A stretch of DNA of 11,715 bases, from NCBI GenBank assembly GCA_039923935.1, contig JBDTBU010000255.1, forward strand, positions 1 to 11,715. Reading direction: 5' to 3'. The notes beneath the pieces were generated by a model. That model was not told where the DNA came from and searched no databases. It saw nothing but the letters and a program-made list of their open reading frames with translations. The DNA is from Paraktedonobacter sp039923935 (GTDB taxonomy: Bacteria; Chloroflexota; Ktedonobacteria; Ktedonobacterales; Ktedonobacteraceae). Position numbers and translations under genes: made by a program. Positions 1 to 6,743 of the stretch are shown here, piece after piece. The first letter of the stretch is position 1. The number at the start of each line of letters is the position of its first letter.

Positions 1-33
1 CATTGGTTCTTGCACGCATAAGCAACGATACGC

Positions 34-1062
34 TTAATAGCTCCAGTTCAATCCACACTGCGAACAGTGGCGAGCGGGATGATCGCTCTCGAAGGCGTTG
101 CGAAATGCCTGGTAGCGCTCACCATGCCAGATCTCCTGGATTGTTTCCTGGAAGATGTTGCCCAGTACACGCTCCTCTTTGTATTCGCGTGCGCTTTTAT
201 GTCCAAAAGGCGCGAAACAGCAAGAGAGCACGTTACCGCTGGAGGTAATGTAAGTCAGCGTATAGGGACGATTGCAGCCGGACCAGGGGCGGGCACCGAA
301 GTCGTGAACGAGACTTTCCACCGGCGTGGCGGACCCGGCTGCGGTGAAGGCGATGCCGCGCTCTTTGCAACTCTGTTCGCAGGCACGTACCAGATCCAGT
401 TCCTCGCGTGTTGAACGGCGGAAGAGCGCTTGTTGGGAGTTGGCTAAGCCCTCCTCAAAGAAGACTAAGCGTTGCAGGTGAATCTCCGGCACACCGTTCG
501 CCTCAGCTAGGTCAACCAAGCCAGGTAGCTCGTGGAGGTTCTCTTTCATGGCAGTGAACCAGAGCGAGACGGCTGGTTTACTGGCGTTCTGGGCCTTCTG
601 CATCTCAATAAAGGCTTTGATGTTGCGCCAGATTTTCTCGAAAGCATCGACGCCACGAATATGGGCGTACGTTTCACGCGTTGAGCCATCCATCGAAAGA
701 CGATACTCGTCCAGGCCCGCGTCGATCAAGGCTTGGCCGCATTTGGCGGTCAGCGAGATACCGTTGGAGTTGAACAGCACATAGGTGCCGCGCTCTTTGA
801 GATAGCGGATCATCTTCGGCAGGTCTTTGTTGAGCAGCGGCTCACCCAGGCCATGCAAAACGACGCGCTCAAGCACCGGGAACTGATCCACGATAGAGCG
901 GAAATTGTCGAAACTCAGGTCTCGATCATCTTCGCGTGAGAGTAGTGTGCGTGGGCACTGTTGGCAAAATTCATTGCAACGGCTGGTTGGTTCAAGATAG
1001 ATTGAGCGCGGCAGAGTAACTACCTGCTGTGGCGCTCGCGTGGTCGGTACTGTCGTGGTCAT
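34..1062 (-). CDS. Radical SAM protein with SPASM/twitch-like C-terminus
   Basis: A 342-residue radical SAM enzyme. The cluster motif is C29-x3-C33-x2-C36 in an N-terminal 'EPTSRCN' context, followed by GLGEPLL at 71-77 (the GGEP-like SAM-binding strand) and 'RLSMDG' at 121-126. The C-terminal part has C263, the pair C281-C282 and C333-x2-C336, with the 'LGNIF..TIQEIWHGERYQAFRNAF' pattern common before the last cysteines of SPASM/twitch domains; this would bind an auxiliary iron-sulfur cluster. The ATG at 1062 is preceded by GAGGAG at good spacing, and no other start lies before the CxxxCxxC motif. It is the last gene of an operon with two transferases and overlaps the preceding gene by 71 nt. 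Family members act as peptide maturases or on small molecules, and the substrate cannot be read from sequence. It does not have the layout of ArsS-type radical SAM/Cys-rich proteins. Family assignment is firm; function is unknown. Confidence 0.9.
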   Translation of the reverse strand: MTTTVPTTRAPQQVVTLPRSIYLEPTSRCNEFCQQCPRTLLSREDDRDLSFDNFRSIVDQFPVLERVVLHGLGEPLLNKDLPKMIRYLKERGTYVLFNSNGISLTAKCGQALIDAGLDEYRLSMDGSTRETYAHIRGVDAFEKIWRNIKAFIEMQKAQNASKPAVSLWFTAMKENLHELPGLVDLAEANGVPEIHLQRLVFFEEGLANSQQALFRRSTREELDLVRACEQSCKERGIAFTAAGSATPVESLVHDFGARPWSGCNRPYTLTYITSSGNVLSCCFAPFGHKSAREYKEERVLGNIFQETIQEIWHGERYQAFRNAFESDHPARHCSQCGLNWSY

Positions 1063-1738
1063 GTATTGCGCTCCTCAAGCTCGCAATCTGAGCGGCAGTA
1101 GCAGGCGCGAGCGTGTTATTCACACGCAAGAGTTCAGCTAAGCGCAACAGATCGGCGTGTTCATCAATATCAAAAAGCGGGGCAATCAGGCGCACCGTCA
1201 GGCCCAATTTTATGGCTCTGGTTATGGTTTGCTCAGCCACCACGCTGGTACTCATCGGGATCTCAGTAAAGACATCGTGCGGTTCGCGCATCGCGATCAA
1301 GTAATAGCCACCGTCATCGGCTGGACCCAGCACCACATCAGCCTCCTGCAAAGCTGCCTGCGCCTGGGCCACCAACTCGCGTGTGATATGCGGTGTATCA
1401 GAACCGATCACAATCGTCGAGGTATACCCCTGCTGGTACGTCCATTGAAAGGTATGTAACAGGCGTGCACCGAGATCGCTTCCTTGTTGAGCAAAGCTGC
1501 GCGTAAAGTGTGCTAGGTCGGGAATAAGTTCGGCCATAAAGGCGCTATAATCCACCTCGGCAGGTGTATAGGTCCAGTGGAGATCGTAGTTGGTTCCGGC
1601 GAAATGGCCTGCCAGATCGATCAGGAAGGCCCGATAAAGTTGCAACGTCTCAGCGTCGCCGAGTGTGCGGGCCAAACGCGTTTTGGTGGTGCCTCGCATG
1701 GGATAGCGAGCCATGACGACCAGCGCGGTTTCAGACAT
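992..1738 (-). CDS. TIGR04282/DUF2064-family GT-A-fold transferase
   Basis: About 248 residues, matching the family known as 'rSAM/selenodomain-associated transferase 1' (DUF2064), a nucleotidyl/glycosyltransferase-like GT-A fold. Visible signatures are the N-terminal 'VVMARYPMRGTTKTRLA' (residues 7-23), GSDTP at 112-116, GPADDGGYYLI at 138-148, the 'EIPMSTSVVAEQT' segment at 159-171, and a final DIDE at 190-193 before a leucine-rich helix. The probable start is the ATG at 1738, with AGGGTGA upstream; an in-frame GTG at 1747 would add three residues. Either start overlaps the stop of the upstream glycosyltransferase (8 or 17 nt), which suggests translational coupling. The last ~22 residues (from about 226) are a low-complexity H/D/S/A tail encoded inside the start of the radical SAM gene, beyond the usual domain end. 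The reaction and substrate of the family are poorly known. Confidence 0.87.
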   Translation of the reverse strand: MSETALVVMARYPMRGTTKTRLARTLGDAETLQLYRAFLIDLAGHFAGTNYDLHWTYTPAEVDYSAFMAELIPDLAHFTRSFAQQGSDLGARLLHTFQWTYQQGYTSTIVIGSDTPHITRELVAQAQAALQEADVVLGPADDGGYYLIAMREPHDVFTEIPMSTSVVAEQTITRAIKLGLTVRLIAPLFDIDEHADLLRLAELLRVNNTLAPATAAQIASLRSAIHDHDSTDHASATAGSYSAALNLS

Positions 1739-2444
1739 GCGGCTCACCCTGTCCCCACGCGTAACGCAGCGTTGTGTGCAACATAGAGTACGCAGCCTTT
1801 AGACTGCCCACCAGCGTGCCGCCCACCTTGGAGCGTCCATGACTGCGGCGGCGATAGTGAATGGGCAGTTCCAGAATGCGATACTGGGCGCGTGCCATCT
1901 TCACCAACATCTCAACCGGCCAGCCAAACGTCATCTCGCGCATATGCAGTGTTTGCAGGGCAGAGCAGCGTACTACACGGAACGAGCCAATGTCGTGGAT
2001 TGGCGCACCGTAGAACAGACGCAACAGACGACTGACCAGCCAGTTGCCCAAACGCGCCTGAGGCGGTACTGACCCACGTTCGGCACGTTTGGTGACACGC
2101 GAGCCGATGGTCATCTCGGCCCGACCCTCCAGGACAGGGGCGAGCATCATAGGCAAATCGGCGGGATCATCGCTGCCATCTCCATCCATAAAAACCACAA
2201 TCTCCGCGCCCAGTTCACAGGCTGTCAGAAAGCCTTTTAAGCACGCTCGCCCATAGCCGCGCATCGGCTCGCTGGCAACCTGCGCACCACCAGCTTTGGC
2301 TACCATAGCTGTTCTATCGGTGCTACCGTTATCCACCACAATAACCCACTCAGCCTGATCGTGAGGAAGTTCGCTGAGCAACCGACGAATAGCATCCTCT
2401 TCGTTTAAAGCGGGAATTACAAAAGCTATCCTACTGCTTGTCAT
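1731..2444 (-). CDS. Family 2 glycosyltransferase (DPM-synthase-like)
   Basis: A 237-residue soluble GT-A glycosyltransferase. It begins with 'IAFVIPALNEE' (residues 6-16) and has VVDNGSTD at 36-43, the metal-binding D87-G-D89 in 'FMDGDGSDDP', a 'GSFR' segment at 153-156, and a C-terminal 'RRRSHGRSKVGGT' (198-210) resembling the acceptor-loop motif of polyprenyl-phosphate mannosyltransferases. It lacks the C-terminal transmembrane helices that many such enzymes carry. The ATG at 2444 follows GGTGGAG with six bases between; an upstream GTG at 2456 is possible but sits inside the RBS region. It is the first gene of the three-gene operon with the TIGR04282 transferase and the radical SAM protein. 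A lipid-linked or small-molecule glycan substrate is likely from family knowledge, but the sugar donor and acceptor are not readable. Confidence 0.9.
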   Translation of the reverse strand: MTSSRIAFVIPALNEEDAIRRLLSELPHDQAEWVIVVDNGSTDRTAMVAKAGGAQVASEPMRGYGRACLKGFLTACELGAEIVVFMDGDGSDDPADLPMMLAPVLEGRAEMTIGSRVTKRAERGSVPPQARLGNWLVSRLLRLFYGAPIHDIGSFRVVRCSALQTLHMREMTFGWPVEMLVKMARAQYRILELPIHYRRRSHGRSKVGGTLVGSLKAAYSMLHTTLRYAWGQGEPHV

Positions 2445-2780
2445 CACGCACTCCACCTTCTCAAAATACTATGAACGGTCCACAAAGACCATTCCACTTG
2501 TATCTACACGTCTCAACAAGCAGATTATTTACAAGCATAGCCAGATTATTCGCTTTTGCAGAAACCTCCTTTTTCTCTTGAAGCAGCCATCAGCCGCCAG
2601 CCTCAGCATATCAACGTACCTTTTCTATGATCCTAGTTAACCCAATGTACCAGTAGCAAGCGAACAGTGCTTTGTGATACGTTGATACTGTTAGGAAACA
2701 AAATCCTTCAGGTTTTTCTTCGCTATGGGCAAGCCAATTGCTTGCATTGTACCATTATTACGAGATGAAAGGAGCATAAC
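2445..2780. other. Divergent intergenic region with short repeats
   Basis: This 336-bp gap must hold the promoters of the glycosyltransferase operon (minus) and the unknown gene at 2781 (plus). No convincing -35/-10 pair was found on either strand. Visible structure: a 10-bp inverted repeat TATCAACGTA (2609-2618) / TACGTTGATA (2678-2687), 59 bp apart; a direct repeat CAGATTATT at 2521-2529 and 2542-2550, exactly 21 bp apart (about two helical turns); ACAAGCA at 2516-2522 and 2531-2537; and a small GGTC/GACC hairpin near 2478. These could be regulator sites or chance. No coding sequence is supported here. Confidence 0.4.
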
Positions 2781-3341
2781 ATGCAGCTATTTAAATTTAC
2801 CTGTGGTCCCTATACTATCAGCTTGGCAGATAGCTTACCGCCAATGCACTATTCCTATTGTAGGCGGGCGCAACTGGTGGAGACATTTGAGTTGGAAGGC
2901 TCATCCAGTCCCCTGTGCTATCTCACAGTGGCACGCGGCCACGGCTGGCCGTTCCTGATCGTGGCGCAACGCTATAGTCCCGGACCCCAGAGCGGCTTCT
3001 ATCCTGGTGTGCTCTTTGCTCCCGAAACCAGCCTGTTGCTGCTTGGCGCGGGCGAACGCCTGTTAGCGTATACGCTCGACTCGCCCACCAAGCTGTGGGA
3101 GTATCATCTAAGCAGTGGTTTTTCTCAGTGGGAGCGCTCGCAGGATTGCATTATTATGTCGTCCGAGCACGAACTGGCAGTTTGGAACATCCACGGCCAG
3201 AAGCACTGGGATTTCGCGGTCTCTCCACCCTGGCAATATGCGATTCAGGGGGATACGATTCATGTCTATATGGGCAACACGCAAACGGCCTTGCATTGCG
3301 AACGTGGGATGGTGATTGAGGGAACGGCTGTGCAGAGCTAA
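2781..3341 (+). CDS. Unknown protein, beta-propeller-like repeats
   Basis: A 186-residue protein of no family that I recognise. The start is well supported: GGAG at 2771-2774, six bases before the ATG. There is no signal peptide, transmembrane segment or metal-binding cysteine cluster. The sequence is rich in aromatic residues and short beta strands. Repeated patterns such as 'LLLLGAGERLLAYTLD' (85-100), 'TKLWEYHLS' (103-111) and 'ELAVWNIHGQKHWDF' (131-145) resemble WD40/PQQ-type blades, in which a strand ends in a Trp-containing turn. About three blades would fit, too few for a closed propeller, so it may pair with a partner or be a different beta fold. It stands alone, divergent from the glycosyltransferase operon and convergent with the paralogous membrane proteins. 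A cytoplasmic location is likely. Confidence 0.75.
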   Translation: MQLFKFTCGPYTISLADSLPPMHYSYCRRAQLVETFELEGSSSPLCYLTVARGHGWPFLIVAQRYSPGPQSGFYPGVLFAPETSLLLLGAGERLLAYTLDSPTKLWEYHLSSGFSQWERSQDCIIMSSEHELAVWNIHGQKHWDFAVSPPWQYAIQGDTIHVYMGNTQTALHCERGMVIEGTAVQS

Positions 3342-3476
3342 ATGTATTGCGAACGAATACGTGGCAATATCGCTGACCCATAGAAAGCTCTGGCACAGCG
3401 TTGGTGATACTCTCTACTCTATTTTGCTCAGTGTCCGTACTGGTCAACAAGACCATAGATCCCAAATCGCTCCTAT

Positions 3477-4223
3477 TCATATCCCTTTCTGTAAAATCAG
3501 TGCTGTATCATTGAGATCGAGATTGAGCGTGATACCTGAATTTGCGTGCCCGACATCGACCTGGAGTCCATTTGTAGAATCAGTTGCCTCTTGAACCTCC
3601 GTGAAGTTTGAGACAATCGAGCCTACATTACCTGAAGCTTTCAGGTGGAACGCGGCACTGGCTGGCAAGGTCATATCTATCGCCCCGCTATTTCCACTTA
3701 TTGTCGAGGTGCTGTCCTGAGCCAGACTGCCCATCAATGTGATCACCCCGCCATTATCGTCAATCTTCGACTGACCTTCCAACGCCACATTGACGAGTGT
3801 TATCCTCGATCCATTTGCGCTGAGTTTCATCTGACCGCTCACGTCAAACACGGTGATCGAGTCGTTTGTGTCTAGCTGCAAATTGGTGTGTGGTGGAACG
3901 ATAAGTGTCACGCCGCTGAAGCCACCAACAGAGCCACAATCGCCCAGTTCGATGGTATTGGTAGTAGTGTCTTGCCCATATTGGGGAAAGATTCCTGACA
4001 AAACGACCTGATTTGCCTGTCCGACTCGCACAATGATCGGCTGATTGCAATCATGCACCACAACGCTTGGATGCGCTCCAACAGAGATCGCTACCCCATT
4101 ATGAGCACGCGAGATCACAAAGCCCAATCCACCTACGATCAATGCAATCACCACCAAGCTGCTGATACAGCCACGCACCTGACGCTTCCCAAGGCGTTGC
4201 CTTGCCATATAGATGTAGTCCAT
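3477..4223 (-). CDS. Single-pass protein with DUF4097-like beta-repeat domain (short paralogue)
   Basis: 248 residues. A basic N-terminus (RQRLGKRQVR) is followed by one hydrophobic helix at about 20-41 (CISSLVVIALIVGGLGFVIS), and then an extracytoplasmic region rich in S, T, N, G, D and V. The outer part has short repeats of the form 'DTN/DNGG/GNSGAI + alternating hydrophobics' that look like rungs of a beta-solenoid, as in the DUF4097/DUF2807 group of putative adhesin-like domains. The upstream neighbour has the same layout and many matching segments, for example 'LDTN...SGQM', 'DDN..xITxxGSL' and 'GxIxxTLP', but one more repeat. Only three bases separate this ATG from the upstream stop, so the two form one operon. 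The ATG at 4223 has a GGGGGA stretch upstream; an internal ATG at 4208 has no RBS. The role is unknown; a cell-surface location is inferred. Confidence 0.85.
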   Translation of the reverse strand: MDYIYMARQRLGKRQVRGCISSLVVIALIVGGLGFVISRAHNGVAISVGAHPSVVVHDCNQPIIVRVGQANQVVLSGIFPQYGQDTTTNTIELGDCGSVGGFSGVTLIVPPHTNLQLDTNDSITVFDVSGQMKLSANGSRITLVNVALEGQSKIDDNGGVITLMGSLAQDSTSTISGNSGAIDMTLPASAAFHLKASGNVGSIVSNFTEVQEATDSTNGLQVDVGHANSGITLNLDLNDTALILQKGI

Positions 4224-4226
4224 GCC

Positions 4227-5177
4227 TTAGTTTCCCCCTTGTTCATTGATGGTAATAGATCCATTGTTCGTAGATAGTGAGAGCACGGCGCGTGGCGTCG
4301 CTCCTACATCGGCGTGAAGCTCAAAGCCATTACCGAAAGCGCTTTGTTGCACACTGGTCTGAGGAATATGGCTGGTGAGCGTGCCGCCATTACCCGTCAC
4401 TGCATCTATATGCACATTCATGTTCTGTGGTAAAGTGACCGTAATAGTACCCTTGTTATTAGCGAACCCATAGGTTCCATGCGGATCTAGAGATCCCTGA
4501 AAGGTAATGGCAGCACTGTTATCGTCCAGAACCACAGAACCGCTCAACTGATCCTGAGTAATATGCAGTTCACCGCTATTACTGCTGAGCAACGACGAAC
4601 CGAGCAAATGGCAATTTTTCACGGTCAGGGTGCCACTATTGGTTGTTAAAACCATTTGGCCCGTTATACCCTCGACCTGCAAGGCCCAACTATTGGTATC
4701 AACTTTCAGATTCGTCTGGGCTGGTACGGTAATATCAAATGTACCTGAGGCATCTGAAGACGAGTCATAATTATAGATGACCGTCTGGTGGTCACTTGAC
4801 TCTTGATAGACCTCTGGGAAGCCAAAGGGTATACCGAGTAGGCGATGTGGCTGGATAACGATCTGCCCGTTTTGTCCACCTGCATGAATGTGTATCACAG
4901 GTTTATTGAGCACAGATTCAGTAAAACCCTCGCTCTCAACGATCAGAGTTGGGTGAGAACCCACCTGAATCACCGTCGGTCCCCCAGTGAGCGAGAGACC
5001 TAAGAAGGTGCTTATCAACGCACCAATGATCAGAAGGGCCAGCATCGGTGTGAGACATCCCAGGCACCCACGTAGCCGACCGCGTCTCCTCTGCTGCCGC
5101 ATGGAAAGCATGCCTGAATTGCCAGAGGGATTGGGATTCCCCCCATAGGGATCTGCATTTGAATTAGAAAATCGCAT
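4227..5177 (-). CDS. Single-pass protein with DUF4097-like beta-repeat domain (long paralogue)
   Basis: 316 residues. The cytoplasmic N-terminus (1-40) is rich in Asn/Pro/Gly and then Arg (MRQQRRRGRLRG). A membrane helix spans about 41-64 (CLTPMLALLIIGALISTFLG). The rest is outside and contains at least four short beta-repeat rungs marked by 'TNSGTLTV', 'SNSGELHI', 'DDNSAAITF' and 'ANNKGTITV'. This spacing and composition match DUF4097-like putative adhesin domains. A final rung 'STNNGSITI' lies near the C-terminus. The start chosen is the ATG at 5177, with GAGGAG four bases upstream; an in-frame TTG at 5201 would add eight residues but has no RBS. It is the first gene of a two-gene operon, read from a candidate promoter at 5236-5265. 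It is clearly a paralogue of the next gene. Function is unknown; surface or envelope stress roles are only guesses. Confidence 0.85.
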   Translation of the reverse strand: MRFSNSNADPYGGNPNPSGNSGMLSMRQQRRRGRLRGCLGCLTPMLALLIIGALISTFLGLSLTGGPTVIQVGSHPTLIVESEGFTESVLNKPVIHIHAGGQNGQIVIQPHRLLGIPFGFPEVYQESSDHQTVIYNYDSSSDASGTFDITVPAQTNLKVDTNSWALQVEGITGQMVLTTNSGTLTVKNCHLLGSSLLSSNSGELHITQDQLSGSVVLDDNSAAITFQGSLDPHGTYGFANNKGTITVTLPQNMNVHIDAVTGNGGTLTSHIPQTSVQQSAFGNGFELHADVGATPRAVLSLSTNNGSITINEQGGN

Positions 5178-5235
5178 AGGACTCCTCGATTGTATGTACA
5201 AAAACGCAATCTACTTTGTATTCTTTCTGAAGAAT

Positions 5236-5265
5236 AGTGTAGTGTTTCCTAATAGGGGTTGTCAG
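5236..5265 (-). promoter_or_regulatory. Candidate sigma-A-like promoter for the paralogue pair
   Basis: On the minus strand CTGACA (5260-5265) is followed after 18 bp by TACACT (5236-5241), giving 5/6 and 4/6 matches to the consensus. It lies 59 bp upstream of the ATG at 5177. The transcribed leader would contain a small ATTCTT/AAGAAT hairpin (5220-5235). The 18-bp spacer equals that of the two better promoters in this window. Confidence 0.45.
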
Positions 5266-5440
5266 TGATTACTGCGACAGAAAAGCAGTGAAATGCAGCA
5301 CAAAAGAGCGGCATGGCAAGCTATCTCCCGCTAACTTTAATATTCATGCGCCAAAAAGGATCGATGGAGTCGGTTACGCTATTGGAACTGCTCGTTTGCG
5401 GGCCTCCACCTCCGTTGTTGCTTTGTTCAAGAACATCTCA

Positions 5441-5482
5441 TGCCTGGCAACCAGAATACAAGTTGTTCTGAATTGCTAGGCA
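5441..5482. other. Imperfect 42-nt hairpin in intergenic region
   Basis: Three helical blocks pair across a 9-nt loop: TGCCT (5441-5445) with AGGCA (5478-5482), GCAA (5447-5450) with TTGC (5473-5476), and CAGAA (5452-5456) with TTCTG (5466-5470). Internal mismatches are 1x1 and 1x2. It stands twelve bases before an AT-rich terminator-like stem and is not in any supported gene. It could be part of a small RNA, a decayed palindromic repeat, or chance. Confidence 0.4.
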
Positions 5483-5493
5483 TTGAAGCCTCT

Positions 5494-5520
5494 AAAAATG
5501 CAACATTGCTAGCATTTTTT
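5494..5520. terminator. Terminator-like A/T-rich hairpin
   Basis: AAAAATGC (5494-5501) and GCATTTTT (5512-5519) form an 8-bp stem around a 10-nt loop. A run of T follows on the plus strand and also, through the arm, on the minus strand. The stem has only two G-C pairs, so it is weak. No protein gene ends just upstream on the plus strand. If it is real it may end a non-coding transcript or stop antisense reading toward the minus-strand operon. Confidence 0.3.
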
Positions 5521-5559
5521 CGCACCTCCTCAAAAATCTTCATGGTGATTGGCTATGCA

Positions 5560-5620
5560 AGAAATCTGTAGCACCGCAGGTATATAATAGAGTATGTACC
5601 TGCGGTGCTACAAAATTTCT
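5560..5620. repeat. Long inverted repeat just upstream of the M42 gene RBS
   Basis: GTAGCACCGCAGGTA (5568-5582) and TACCTGCGGTGCTAC (5597-5611) are a perfect 15-bp inverted repeat. The pairing extends inward (U-G, A-U, U-A, A-U) to leave a 6-nt loop. It also extends outward by T-A and, after a small internal loop, by AGAAAT (5560-5565) with ATTTCT (5615-5620). The RBS GAGGAG (5621-5626) begins at the very next base. The centre contains TATAAT (5583-5588), but no good -35 stands 16-19 bp upstream. Two readings fit: an RNA hairpin in the leader next to the RBS, or a palindromic operator around a -10 box. A mobile extragenic palindrome is a third. Confidence 0.75.
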
Positions 5621-5632
5621 GAGGAGAAAACG

Positions 5633-6682
5633 ATGACCCTGAACATTCCATTACTGCAAAAACTTACCCAAACACCCGGCATTGCTGGACGCGAAGAGCA
5701 AGTGCGTGCCATTATGGTGGCAGAGCTGCGAACACTCACCGACGAGGTGAGCGTTGATCGTCTGGGCAACGTCATCGCCTGGAAACGAGGCAAAAGTGAC
5801 CGTCGTGTGATGCTGGCCGCGCACATGGACGAAATTGGCTTTATCGTCAAATATATCGATAAACATGGTTTCATCCGTATTCAGCCGGTTGGCGGATTCG
5901 ATGCCCGCGTCCTCTTTGCGCAACGTGTCATCGTTCACGGCTTTACAGGAGAAAGCCTACGGGGCGTCCTGATGCCAGCGAGCAAGCCCATTCACTTGTT
6001 GGGCGACGAGAAACCTGCTGCGCCCAAACTCGATGATTTCTTTATTGACCTGGGCCTTCCCAACGAACAGGTCCGCGCAAAAGTGGAAATCGGCGATATG
6101 GTCACGATGGACCGCACGTTGGAAATAGTCGGCGATACAATTATCAGCAAATCGCTGGATGATCGCGTCAATCTTTTTGTGATGCTCGAAGCCTTACGTG
6201 CTTTACAGGGTCACGAGGTGACTATTGTGGCTGTGGCTACCGTCCAGGAAGAAGTTGGCTTGCGTGGCGCTACTACTGCCGCCTATCATGTCCAGCCAGA
6301 CGTGAGCGTGGCGCTGGATACGACACTAGCGGTGGACACTCCCGGCAGTGAAGAGCAGAGTTCTGTCACCCGCTTGGGTCAGGGCACCGCCATCAAAATC
6401 TTCGATTCATCGCAAATCTCTAATCCTAAATTGGTACGCCACTTCCGTAATATAGCTGAGCAACAGGATATCAAATATCAGCTTGAAGTGTTGCCTCGTG
6501 GCGGCACCGATGCTGGCGCGATGCAACGTGTACGCGAGGGTTCCCCCTCGATTACGCTCTCTACCCCCTCGCGCTACGTCCACACGGTCAACGAAATGAT
6601 CCATCAGGCCGATCTGGAAGCAACCATTACCTTGCTCACACGCTACTTAGAAGACGCCCACAACGGCGACTATTCGCTGTAG
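5633..6682 (+). CDS. M42 family metallo-aminopeptidase
   Basis: 349 residues, the normal length for M42 (glutamyl aminopeptidase/FrvX/TET) enzymes, which remove N-terminal residues from peptides and often form 12-subunit cages in the cytoplasm. The di-metal site is complete: H64 in 'AAHMDEIGF' with D66, D176 in 'SKSLDDRVN', the E206-E207 pair in 'TVQEEVGLRGA' (general base and metal ligand), D229 in 'ALDTT', and H317 in 'SRYVHTVNEM'. 'PRGGTDAGAMQ' (288-298) is also typical. The chosen start is the ATG at 5633, with GAGGAG six bases upstream; an earlier in-frame ATG at 5594 lies inside the inverted repeat and has no RBS. The gene stands alone, between two palindromes. The leader hairpin may control it. 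Preference (Glu/Asp, Leu or Lys) cannot be told from sequence. It could be annotated as an endoglucanase M homologue or cellulase-like M42 protein in older databases. Confidence 0.95.
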   Translation: MTLNIPLLQKLTQTPGIAGREEQVRAIMVAELRTLTDEVSVDRLGNVIAWKRGKSDRRVMLAAHMDEIGFIVKYIDKHGFIRIQPVGGFDARVLFAQRVIVHGFTGESLRGVLMPASKPIHLLGDEKPAAPKLDDFFIDLGLPNEQVRAKVEIGDMVTMDRTLEIVGDTIISKSLDDRVNLFVMLEALRALQGHEVTIVAVATVQEEVGLRGATTAAYHVQPDVSVALDTTLAVDTPGSEEQSSVTRLGQGTAIKIFDSSQISNPKLVRHFRNIAEQQDIKYQLEVLPRGGTDAGAMQRVREGSPSITLSTPSRYVHTVNEMIHQADLEATITLLTRYLEDAHNGDYSL

Positions 6683-6688
6683 AGGCCC

Positions 6689-6731
6689 GCTTAGGCGGCA
6701 GGTGTCCAAGACTGGCACCTGCCGCCTGGGC
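6689..6731. terminator. GC-rich palindrome between convergent genes
   Basis: AGGCGGCAGGTG (6693-6704) and CACCTGCCGCCT (6716-6727) are a perfect 12-bp inverted repeat around an 11-nt loop. Two G·U and two G-C pairs extend it outward to 6689/6731. It begins seven bases after the M42 stop and lies 13 bp from the end of the minus-strand ABC remnant, so it is placed to end both transcripts. There is no T-run on either side, so it may instead stabilise 3' ends or be an extragenic palindrome. It shares the GCAGGT/ACCTGC core with the repeat before the M42 gene. Confidence 0.55.
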
Positions 6732-6743
6732 TAGTATGGGAGA

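Noticed and set aside
34..2444. Arsenosugar biosynthesis (ArsS-type) operon
   Set aside because: The radical SAM protein has a SPASM-like cysteine pattern rather than the ArsS layout, and no arsenite methyltransferase is present.
3342..3476. TGGTC/GACCA hairpin near 3440-3455 as a terminator between convergent genes
   Set aside because: Only five base pairs and no T-run on either strand.
5288..5479. 63-codon frame with GTG start between the paralogue pair and the M42 gene
   Set aside because: No RBS, no family match, and its 3' end runs through the segmented hairpin at 5441-5482. It is more likely non-coding.
5583..5588. TATAAT as a certain promoter -10 for the M42 gene
   Set aside because: The hexamer is perfect, but nothing like TTGACA lies 16-19 bp upstream. 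It is kept only as a possibility inside the inverted repeat.
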